NCBI GenBank assembly: GCA_017455225.1
Contig: JAFTBL010000193.1
Location: 1 to 6,352 of the forward strand
Length of the DNA stretch: 6,352 nucleotides
Direction: 5' to 3'
Source: Oscillospiraceae bacterium
GTDB taxonomy: Bacteria; Bacillota_A; Clostridia; Oscillospirales; Oscillospiraceae
This document shows, piece after piece, positions 1-3,708 of the stretch (within the stretch, counting starts at the first letter, position 1; every line of letters starts with the position of its first letter). The notes beneath the pieces are model-generated. The model had not been told where the DNA came from and ran no database searches. It worked only from the letters and a program-made list of their open reading frames with translations. The translations under genes and the position numbers were made by a program.

Positions 1-30
1 CATACTTTCTTCCCCGGCGAAGAAAGTATG
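1..30. repeat. Perfect 12-bp palindrome with 6-nt loop at window edge
   Basis: The arms CATACTTTCTTC (1-12) and GAAGAAAGTATG (19-30) are exact reverse complements around CCCGGC. Its first base is the first base of the window, so the repeat may continue to the left. No T-tract follows on the plus strand, so it is not a convincing terminator in that direction. It is the first of several unrelated palindromes in 1-240 and most likely belongs to an interspersed repeat family; the family name is unknown to me. Confidence 0.75.
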
Positions 31-41
31 CAAAGACGCCG

Positions 42-79
42 CATAGGGAGAGGGGCTTTCGATTTCCCCTCTCCCTATG
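42..79. repeat. Perfect 14-bp palindrome with 10-nt loop
   Basis: CATAGGGAGAGGGG (42-55) pairs exactly with CCCCTCTCCCTATG (66-79) around a ten-base loop. A further CCCTCTCCCTT copy of the right arm sits at 82-92, as if part of the motif had been duplicated. No coding potential. Most likely a module of a composite non-coding repeat together with the neighbouring palindromes. Confidence 0.75.
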
Positions 80-103
80 TACCCTCTCCCTTAAAACGAC
101 CAA

Positions 104-126
104 AGGAGGGGCTTGCGGCCCCTCCT
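104..126. repeat. Perfect 9-bp palindrome with 5-nt loop
   Basis: AGGAGGGGC (104-112) pairs with GCCCCTCCT (118-126) around TTGCG. It is the third distinct stem-loop in the first 130 bases, and no recognisable gene precedes it in the window. It has no U-tract, so it is better explained as part of the repeat island than as a terminator. Confidence 0.6.
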
Positions 127-148
127 CTGGACTTCACCCCGGAGCAAA

Positions 149-175
149 GCCTTCTTTCCCTTGTACCCCAAGGGC
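149..175. repeat. Module A: small hairpin segment, recurring inverted at 694-717
   Basis: The segment contains CCCTTG (158-163) paired with CAAGGG (169-174). Its core, bases 162-175, is the exact reverse complement of 694-707. The flank AGCCTT (149-154) also recurs inverted at 712-717, with a few mismatches and indels between. It lies just left of the first 52-bp repeat, and its counterpart lies just left of the second copy, but in opposite orientation. Confidence 0.6.
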
Positions 176-187
176 TCCGTCCCTCCC

Positions 188-239
188 AAGGCTTCCCCTT
201 GAGGGGAAGCTGTCAGCCGTCAGGCTGACTGATGAGGTG
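188..239. repeat. 52-bp interspersed repeat B, copy 1 (two hairpins, ends GATGAGGTG)
   Basis: This segment is identical over all 52 bases to 735-786, in the same orientation. It holds two adjacent perfect stem-loops: GCTTCCCC/GGGGAAGC (191-198 with 203-210, loop TTGA) and GTCAGCC/GGCTGAC (212-218 with 223-229, loop GTCA). It ends in GATGAGGTG, eight bases before the stop codon of the DUF559 gene. In that gene's mRNA both hairpins would form in the 3' untranslated region, where they could stabilise or end the transcript, although no U-tract is present. No partner CACCTCATC end is visible to its left within the window, so the unit is truncated or extends out of view. Confidence 0.9.
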
Positions 240-246
240 GCCTATT

Positions 247-591
247 TTACAAATGCCGCAAGATATCCTCGCACACTCCGTCAAAGTTGTGTTTGATATC
301 CTCATTGGAATACCGCAAGACCCGAATACCCAGCTCCGCAAAGTACGCGTCTCGCTTTTTGTCCTGCACCAGACCGGGCTCTTCAAAATGCTGCGAGCCA
401 TCCAATTCGATCACCAGCTTGGCTGACGAGGAATAAAAATCTACGATATACGCTCCGATCACCTTTTGGCGATTGAAGGTGACCGGCAGGCTCTTGAGAA
501 AATCATACCACAAATGCCGTTCTTCCTTCGTCATTTCCCGGCGCAGCTTTTGGGCAAAGGGTCTCAGTTTTGGATTGTTCGTTTTGTTCAT
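247..591 (-). CDS. DUF559 domain protein, Vsr-like PD-(D/E)XK nuclease fold, 114 aa
   Basis: A small single-domain protein of the DUF559 family, which is related to very-short-patch-repair (Vsr) endonucleases. Its reaction has not been established to my knowledge. Residues 7-33 form the usual N-terminal region with TKEERHLW. The nuclease-like core follows: IGAYIVDFY with D51, LVIELDGSQHFE with E62, D64 and H68, then RDAYFAELGIRVLRYSN (80-96). These are the positions expected of a metal-binding PD-(D/E)XK site, so it looks intact, and its length fits the family. The ATG at 591 is preceded by GAGGTGA (plus 596-602) at seven-base spacing, a good anti-SD match formed by the end of a repeat. Two 60-base stretches counted by hand were 42% and 52% GC, far below the neighbouring genes, suggesting acquisition. 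No clear promoter is visible upstream. It could act in DNA repair, defence or repeat mobility; the sequence does not decide. Confidence 0.92.
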   Translation of the reverse strand: MNKTNNPKLRPFAQKLRREMTKEERHLWYDFLKSLPVTFNRQKVIGAYIVDFYSSSAKLVIELDGSQHFEEPGLVQDKKRDAYFAELGIRVLRYSNEDIKHNFDGVCEDILRHL

Positions 592-596
592 GCAGT

Positions 597-628
597 CACC
601 TCATCCGCCGTCCACCTCATCCGCCTCG
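597..628. repeat. Tandem duplication of the repeat end CACCTCATCCGCC, period 16
   Basis: CACCTCATCCGCC occurs at 597-609 and again at 613-625. Read on the minus strand, each copy gives GATGAGGTG, the terminus of repeat B. The copy nearer the gene provides the Shine-Dalgarno sequence of the DUF559 gene; the farther one is 16 bases upstream. Either two element ends abut here or a single end was duplicated. Confidence 0.75.
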
Positions 629-693
629 CTTTCGCTCGGCACCTTCCCCTGCTAGCGACACCCCGCGACGAAGGAGCGGCTGGTGGAGCAAAT

Positions 694-717
694 GCCCTTG
701 GGGTACAGGGGGAAGGC
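694..717. repeat. Module A' (inverted relative of 149-175)
   Basis: Bases 694-707 are the exact reverse complement of 162-175, and AGGCT at 713-717 continues the similarity to the flank at 149-153, with mismatches between. It lies inside the MITE-like unit, 17 bases before repeat B copy 2. Copy 1 of repeat B has the same module next to it in the opposite orientation. Confidence 0.55.
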
Positions 718-734
718 TTTTCCCGCACCCCCCA

Positions 735-786
735 AAGGCTTCCCCTTGAGGGGAAGCTGTCAGCCGTCAGGCTGACTGATGAGGTG
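735..786. repeat. 52-bp interspersed repeat B, copy 2
   Basis: All 52 bases match 188-239, including both hairpins (stems 738-745/750-757 and 759-765/770-776). The bases on either side differ between the two copies, so the edges of identity are sharp. It forms the right end of the MITE-like unit. Perfect identity between two non-coding copies 547 bp apart indicates recent copying or gene conversion. Confidence 0.9.
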
Positions 787-793
787 TCCCCCG

Positions 794-854
794 TCCCGTT
801 TTCCATAAATGGGTACGTGCCGCCGGAGGCACGTACCCATTACGGAACACGGGA
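794..854. repeat. Long imperfect palindrome (14-bp perfect core, ~27-bp arms)
   Basis: The perfect core pairs AATGGGTACGTGCC (808-821) with GGCACGTACCCATT (828-841) around six bases. The arms continue with TCC/GGA-type matches out to TCCCGT (794-799) and ACGGGA (849-854), with one single-base indel and two mismatches. It lies downstream of the Lgt-like gene and right of the MITE-like unit. A run of T is weak on either side, so a terminator role for the Lgt transcript is possible but not strongly supported. It may equally be another interspersed repeat. Confidence 0.65.
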
Positions 855-859
855 TTTTG

Positions 860-878
860 CGCCGCCGGGCATGCGGCG
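860..878 (-). other. Short GC hairpin directly after the Lgt-like stop codon
   Basis: CGCCGC (860-865) pairs with GCGGCG (873-878) around seven bases, abutting the TGA stop at 879-881 of the minus-strand gene. On the minus strand the hairpin is followed by CAAAATCC rather than a T-run, so it lacks the U-tract of an intrinsic terminator. It might protect the 3' end of the transcript. Confidence 0.35.
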
Positions 879-1658
879 TCACCGCGAAACTTCCCGTTTC
901 ACCTTCCTCAGCAGCAGCCACAGACCCAGCGCCGCCGTCACCAGCGAGATCCATTGTGACAGCGACAGCCCGGCGTAGACGCCCCGGTACTCGTCGCCCC
1001 GCCAGAATTCAAGGACGAAGCGCCCCACGGCGTAGGCCGTCAGATAAACCCCCAGCAGCCGCCGCCCGCCGACGCCCCGCCGCGCCAGCCACACCAGCGC
1101 GGCAAACAGCAGGAATTCTCCCGCCGCGCCGTAAAGCTGTACCGGCACCAGCGCCACACCTGCCGGCGCGAAATCCGAATGGGAAAACACCACGCCTCCG
1201 TGCCCGGCGGGCACGCCGTAGCAGCACCCCGCCAAAAAGCAGCCCACGCGCCCAAAGCCGTGGAATACGGCAATGGCCGGCGTCGCACCTCTCCAGATCC
1301 GCTCCCCCGGCGCCTTGTCCGCCCGCACGTACAGCGCCACCGCCGCCAAAAAGCCGTACAGTCCCCCGTAGAATACGAAGCCCGCCGCCAGATAGGTGCG
1401 CAAAAACGCCTCCGTCTGGCTGGACAGATACGGCAGATCCCTCACGAAGTCCGGCAGCTTTGTCAGCAAATACAGGAGCTTCGCGCCCACAACGGCGCCG
1501 ATCACGCCATACACCAGCGCCAGCTCCAGCTCCGCGCCGAAGCGCCGGTCGCCCCGGCCGAACCACAGCGCCCACGCCAGCGCAGCCACCGCGCCTGCGG
1601 CGACCATCACGCCGTACATCGAAACGGAGCGCCCCAAAATCTCCACGTATGGCAGCAT
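879..1658 (-). CDS. lgt: Lgt-family prolipoprotein diacylglyceryl transferase-like membrane protein, 259 aa
   Basis: Lgt transfers diacylglycerol from phosphatidylglycerol to the lipobox cysteine of prelipoproteins in the cytoplasmic membrane. This protein has the family layout: an N-terminal SMYGVMVAAG with Y15, GAKLLYL (58-64), FVFYGGLYG (94-102), HGFGRVGCFLAGCCYG (133-148), PVQLYGAAGE (172-181) and RFVLEFWRGDE (213-223), among about seven hydrophobic segments. Length is near the bacterial norm. Compared with the E. coli enzyme as I recall it, the essential His of the FHGG motif is Tyr (Y97) and the Asn of GRIGNF is Cys (C140). This marks the divergent GCCYG branch of the family, so the exact reaction is less certain than the family. 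The start ATG at 1658 has AGGAGGGG seven bases upstream (1666-1673). A longer reading to 2018 would only add frame-shadow sequence of the DUF4190 gene. It lies 71 bp downstream of that gene, probably sharing its promoter by read-through of the intervening hairpin. Confidence 0.88.
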   Translation of the reverse strand: MLPYVEILGRSVSMYGVMVAAGAVAALAWALWFGRGDRRFGAELELALVYGVIGAVVGAKLLYLLTKLPDFVRDLPYLSSQTEAFLRTYLAAGFVFYGGLYGFLAAVALYVRADKAPGERIWRGATPAIAVFHGFGRVGCFLAGCCYGVPAGHGGVVFSHSDFAPAGVALVPVQLYGAAGEFLLFAALVWLARRGVGGRRLLGVYLTAYAVGRFVLEFWRGDEYRGVYAGLSLSQWISLVTAALGLWLLLRKVKREVSR

Positions 1659-1665
1659 CGCTTTT

Positions 1666-1673
1666 CCCCTCCT
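1666..1673 (-). promoter_or_regulatory. Ribosome binding site of the Lgt-like gene
   Basis: On the minus strand AGGAGGGG stands seven bases before the ATG at 1658. This decides the start codon against in-frame upstream ATGs that would overlap the DUF4190 gene. The site begins six bases after the terminator-like hairpin 1680-1713. Confidence 0.85.
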
Positions 1674-1679
1674 GTAAGG

Positions 1680-1713
1680 AAAACGCCATGCGCCCGCAGG
1701 CGCACGGCGTTTT
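1680..1713 (-). terminator. Terminator-like, symmetric hairpin between the DUF4190 and Lgt-like genes
   Basis: AAAACGCC-A-TGCGCC (1680-1694) pairs with GGCGCA-C-GGCGTTTT (1699-1713) around CGCA, with one A-C mismatch: 14 paired bases, ending in four T on the minus strand. It lies 16 bases after the stop of the DUF4190 gene and just before the Lgt ribosome binding site. The hairpin is nearly symmetric, so it would also read as a terminator on the plus strand. It is probably a partial terminator that lowers Lgt expression relative to the first gene. Confidence 0.75.
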
Positions 1714-1729
1714 ATCCTCTTTTCCCGGA

Positions 1730-2089
1730 TCAGCCGTTGCCCGACTGCTCCAGAGCATCCTGCAGCGCATCCTCCAGCCCGGACACGTCGATGTCGCTGT
1801 TCTCCACCGCGGTCTTGAACAGGCTGACGCAGGCCACGCAGGCCACGAAGCACACCGCGCCGCCGATCAGACCGATCAGGGACAGCACGAAGCCCGCCGT
1901 GCGGATGCCGCCGGTAAAGCCGGCCTTCTTCGCGTTGATCGAAAGGATCAGGCCCACAACGCCGCACACCACGGCCACGATGTTCGCCCACAGCGTGGCG
2001 CCGAAAATGACCCAACACTCGACGGAGATGATACCCAGCACCAGGCTGGCTATCGCTGCGCCCTTGCCGGGCACGTTGTTCTCTTCCAT
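1730..2089 (-). CDS. DUF4190-type small membrane protein, 119 aa
   Basis: The protein opens with MEENNVPGKGAAIASLVLGI, the glycine-lysine lead into a hydrophobic segment typical of DUF4190 proteins. Three hydrophobic stretches are visible: about 11-30, 33-52 (containing VCGVVGLILSI) and 62-90 (AGFVLSLIGLIGG followed by a Cys-rich CFVACVACV). A short acidic tail follows (ENSDIDVSGLEDALQDALEQ), probably an amphipathic helix. No catalytic motif is visible; the function of the family is unknown to me and it is likely an integral membrane protein. The ATG at 2089 has AAGGAG (2099-2104) nine bases upstream. Transcription should start near 2138 from a perfect-consensus promoter (2146-2174), so it is probably well expressed. 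It is the first gene of a two-gene minus-strand unit with the Lgt-like gene. Confidence 0.85.
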   Translation of the reverse strand: MEENNVPGKGAAIASLVLGIISVECWVIFGATLWANIVAVVCGVVGLILSINAKKAGFTGGIRTAGFVLSLIGLIGGAVCFVACVACVSLFKTAVENSDIDVSGLEDALQDALEQSGNG

Positions 2090-2117
2090 TTTGACTCTCT
2101 CCTTCTGCTTATTTGCC

Positions 2118-2135
2118 CCGGCGACGGATCGCCGG
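2118..2135 (-). other. 5' leader hairpin of the DUF4190 gene
   Basis: CCGGCGA (2118-2124) pairs with TCGCCGG (2129-2135) around four bases. With a predicted start near 2138, this stem sits at the very 5' end of the minus-strand transcript, about 15 bases before the ribosome binding site. A stem there often protects mRNA from 5' decay. It is too small to resemble a known riboswitch. Confidence 0.5.
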
Positions 2136-2145
2136 CTGCTTTTTA

Positions 2146-2174
2146 ATTATAGCCGCATCGGCTCTTTTTGTCAA
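2146..2174 (-). promoter_or_regulatory. Perfect-consensus sigma-A promoter for the DUF4190/Lgt unit
   Basis: On the minus strand TTGACA (2174-2169) and TATAAT (2151-2146) match the housekeeping consensus at all 12 positions with a 17-base spacer. The leader to the ATG at 2089 would be about 50 bases. It runs back to back with the mnmE promoters: the two -35 boxes are separated by 17 bp. Confidence 0.9.
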
Positions 2175-2191
2175 TGCCCTTCTGCCCCCTC

Positions 2192-2220
2192 TTGACACGC
2201 CTCATGTAATATGCTATATT
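2192..2220 (+). promoter_or_regulatory. mnmE operon distal promoter P1
   Basis: TTGACA (2192-2197), 17-base spacer, TATATT (2215-2220): 11 of 12 consensus positions. Transcription would begin near 2227, giving a leader of about 83 bases before the mnmE ATG, which includes all of P2. Confidence 0.85.
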
Positions 2221-2245
2221 AGATAACACACGCCACCGTATTATC

Positions 2246-2274
2246 TTCACAACCATCCGTTTTTGTGCTACAAT
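2246..2274 (+). promoter_or_regulatory. mnmE operon proximal promoter P2 with extended -10
   Basis: TTCACA (2246-2251), 17-base spacer, TACAAT (2269-2274), with a TG one base before the -10 box (2266-2267). Ten of twelve consensus positions match. The start would fall near 2281, leaving a leader of about 29 bases. Confidence 0.75.
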
Positions 2275-2298
2275 AGCGGCAAGATCCCACAAAAAAGG
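2257..2298. promoter_or_regulatory. Inverted repeat spanning the P2 -10 box and reaching the mnmE ribosome binding site
   Basis: CCGTTTTTGTG (2257-2267) and CACAAAAAAGG (2288-2298) are complementary at 10 of 11 positions, with 20 bases between. The left arm overlaps the P2 spacer and the right arm runs into the AAGGGGG preceding the start codon. It could be an operator for a dimeric regulator, or an RNA stem present only in P1 transcripts that would partly occlude the ribosome binding site. Chance is possible because the core is a T-run against an A-run. Confidence 0.4.
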
Positions 2299-2309
2299 GG
2301 GCCTCGCCC

Positions 2310-3677
2310 ATGTCCGATACCATTGCCGCCATCGCCACCGCCCGGGCCGCCGGCGCGGTGGGCATTCTCCGCCTGTCCGGGCCCGGCGCCTTTGCCGCGG
2401 CCGGAGCGGTGTTCCGCCCCGCAAACGGCCGCCCCATGGGGGCGCAGCCGCCCCGCACGCTGGTCTACGGCGACGTGCTGGACGGCGACGGCCGCCTGCT
2501 GGATCACGGGCTGTGCGTCTTTTTCCCCGCCCCCCGCAGCTATACCGGTGAGGACTGCGCCGAGCTCCATTGCCACGGCTCCCCGCTGGTGCTGGAGGAG
2601 GGGCTCCGCGCCCTGTTCGCCGCCGGCGCGCGGCAGGCGGAGGCAGGCGAGTTCACCCGCCGGGCGTTTTTGAACGGACGCATGGATCTTCTGCAGGCCG
2701 AGGCGGTGGCAGATCTCATCGACGCGGAGACCGCCACCGCGGCCCGCCATGCGGCAGCCCAGCTCTCCGGCTCCCTCAGCCGCACGGTAAACGGTGTATA
2801 CGATGCGCTTTTGTCCCTCGTCAGCCGGTTTTACGCCGTGGTGGACTACCCTGACGAGGATATCGAGCCCCACACCCGGCAGGAGATGCTGGATGTACTG
2901 GAGCAAAACGAAGCAGCCCTCTCCGCTCTGGCCGCCACCTTTTCCCGGGGCCGCGTGCTGAAAAGCGGCGTGCCGGCCGCGCTGCTGGGCAAGCCCAACG
3001 TGGGCAAATCCTCTCTGCTCAACGCCCTGCTGGGCTTTGACCGCGCCATCGTCGCCTCCCGTCCCGGCACCACCCGTGACACGGTGGCGGAAAAGCTGCT
3101 GCTGGGCGGCGTACTGCTCCGTCTCACCGACACGGCGGGCATCCGCTCCACCGACGATGCGGTGGAGCAGCAGGGCGTGGCCCGAAGCCGCGCCGCCGCC
3201 GCCGGCGCCGAGCTGGCGCTGCTGGTGCTGGACGGCTCCGCCCCGCCGGACGCGGAGGACGAGGAGGCCGCCGCGCTGGCGCTGTCCGCCCCCCACTGCC
3301 TGCTGCTGCTGAACAAATCCGACCTGCCCTGCCGGGCGGACGTCTCTGCGCTGGAGCGCCGCTTCGGCGCCGTCTATCCCGTCAGCGCCGTCACCGGCGC
3401 AGGGCTGGACGCGCTGGCGCAGGCCGTGTCCGCGCTGTACCCCTCCGGCGCCGCCGCTCCCGGCGAACTGTTGACCAACGCCCGCCAGTACGGCGCCGTG
3501 TGCCGCGCCCGCGACGCTCTGGCCGCCGCCCGAACCTCGCTGGCGCAGGGCGTCACGCCCGACGCGGTGCTCGCCGACGCCGAGTCTGCGCTGTCGGCGC
3601 TGGGCGAGCTGAACGGCCGCACCGTCCGGGAGGACGTGGTCAGCGAGATCTTTTCCCGTTTTTGCGTAGGTAAATAA
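2310..3677 (+). CDS. mnmE: tRNA uridine-5-carboxymethylaminomethyl(34) synthesis GTPase MnmE
   Basis: MnmE, with MnmG, modifies the wobble uridine U34 of tRNAs reading split codon boxes, using a methylene-THF-derived carbon and GTP hydrolysis in the cytosol. The 455-aa length is normal. The N-terminal domain shows DTIAAIATA (3-11), YTGEDCAELHCHGSP and EAGEFTRRAFLNGRMDLLQAEAV. The G domain has the P-loop GKPNVGKS (227-234), with N230 as the expected potassium ligand, switch I PGTTRDT (252-258), DTAGIR (274-279), NKSD (335-338) and SAVTGAG (359-365). E286 in DAVEQ aligns with the catalytic Glu of the E. coli enzyme. The C-terminus is FCVGK, carrying the conserved Cys452. All key positions are intact. 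The ribosome binding site is a modest AAGGGGG nine bases before the ATG. It is the first gene of the mnmE-degV-prmA operon, read from two stacked promoters. mnmG, often its neighbour, is not in this window. Confidence 0.98.
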   Translation: MSDTIAAIATARAAGAVGILRLSGPGAFAAAGAVFRPANGRPMGAQPPRTLVYGDVLDGDGRLLDHGLCVFFPAPRSYTGEDCAELHCHGSPLVLEEGLRALFAAGARQAEAGEFTRRAFLNGRMDLLQAEAVADLIDAETATAARHAAAQLSGSLSRTVNGVYDALLSLVSRFYAVVDYPDEDIEPHTRQEMLDVLEQNEAALSALAATFSRGRVLKSGVPAALLGKPNVGKSSLLNALLGFDRAIVASRPGTTRDTVAEKLLLGGVLLRLTDTAGIRSTDDAVEQQGVARSRAAAAGAELALLVLDGSAPPDAEDEEAAALALSAPHCLLLLNKSDLPCRADVSALERRFGAVYPVSAVTGAGLDALAQAVSALYPSGAAAPGELLTNARQYGAVCRARDALAAARTSLAQGVTPDAVLADAESALSALGELNGRTVREDVVSEIFSRFCVGK

Positions 3678-3693
3678 GAAAAAAATATATCAC

Positions 3694-3700
3694 AGGAGGA
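3694..3700 (+). promoter_or_regulatory. Strong ribosome binding site of the DegV gene
   Basis: AGGAGGA lies eight bases before the ATG at 3709, in an AT-rich 31-bp gap that contains no terminator hairpin. This is a better match than the mnmE site, so the second gene may be translated more efficiently than the first. Confidence 0.8.
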
Positions 3701-3708
3701 ATACACCG

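Larger units (their letters stand above)
613..786. mobile_element. MITE-like non-coding unit with CACCTCATC/GATGAGGTG ends
   Basis: This 174-bp unit (190 bp if counted from the outer CACCTCATC at 597) begins CACCTCATC and ends GATGAGGTG, a perfect 9-bp terminal inverted repeat. Reading inward from each end, both sides show the same architecture: the 9-bp end, a 19-nt segment that differs between sides (622-640 and the complement of 759-777), then A(C/G)CTTCCCC. It contains no plausible gene. Its right end is the second copy of repeat B. This organisation fits a non-autonomous palindromic repeat. No target-site duplication could be defined, so mobility is inferred. Confidence 0.6.

Noticed and set aside
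1..240. CRISPR array
   Set aside because: The palindromes differ from each other and there are no regularly spaced identical repeats with unique spacers.
466..978. 170-codon plus-strand open frame across the DUF559 gene and repeats
   Set aside because: It spans repeat B, a long palindrome and the antisense of two genes, with no domain similarity; it does not look like a protein.
1659..2018. N-terminal extension of the Lgt-like frame to an ATG at 2018
   Set aside because: The 120 extra residues are an out-of-frame reading of the DUF4190 gene; the ATG at 1658 has a strong ribosome binding site and begins at the usual Lgt N-terminus.
809..2146. A 445-codon plus-strand open frame opposite the Lgt-like and DUF4190 genes
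   Set aside because: Its product is Pro/Arg/Ala-rich without domains and it runs antisense across two recognisable genes and their terminator; a GC-driven shadow.
2221..2246. AGATAA/TTATCT 6-bp inverted repeat between P1 and P2
   Set aside because: Six-base arms 14 bases apart in an AT-rich promoter are expected by chance and match no operator I recognise.
2268..3296. A 342-codon open frame on the minus strand across mnmE
   Set aside because: It is antisense to an intact, fully motif-bearing mnmE, has low-complexity Gly/Gln/Arg composition with no recognisable domain, and is explained by high GC at third positions.
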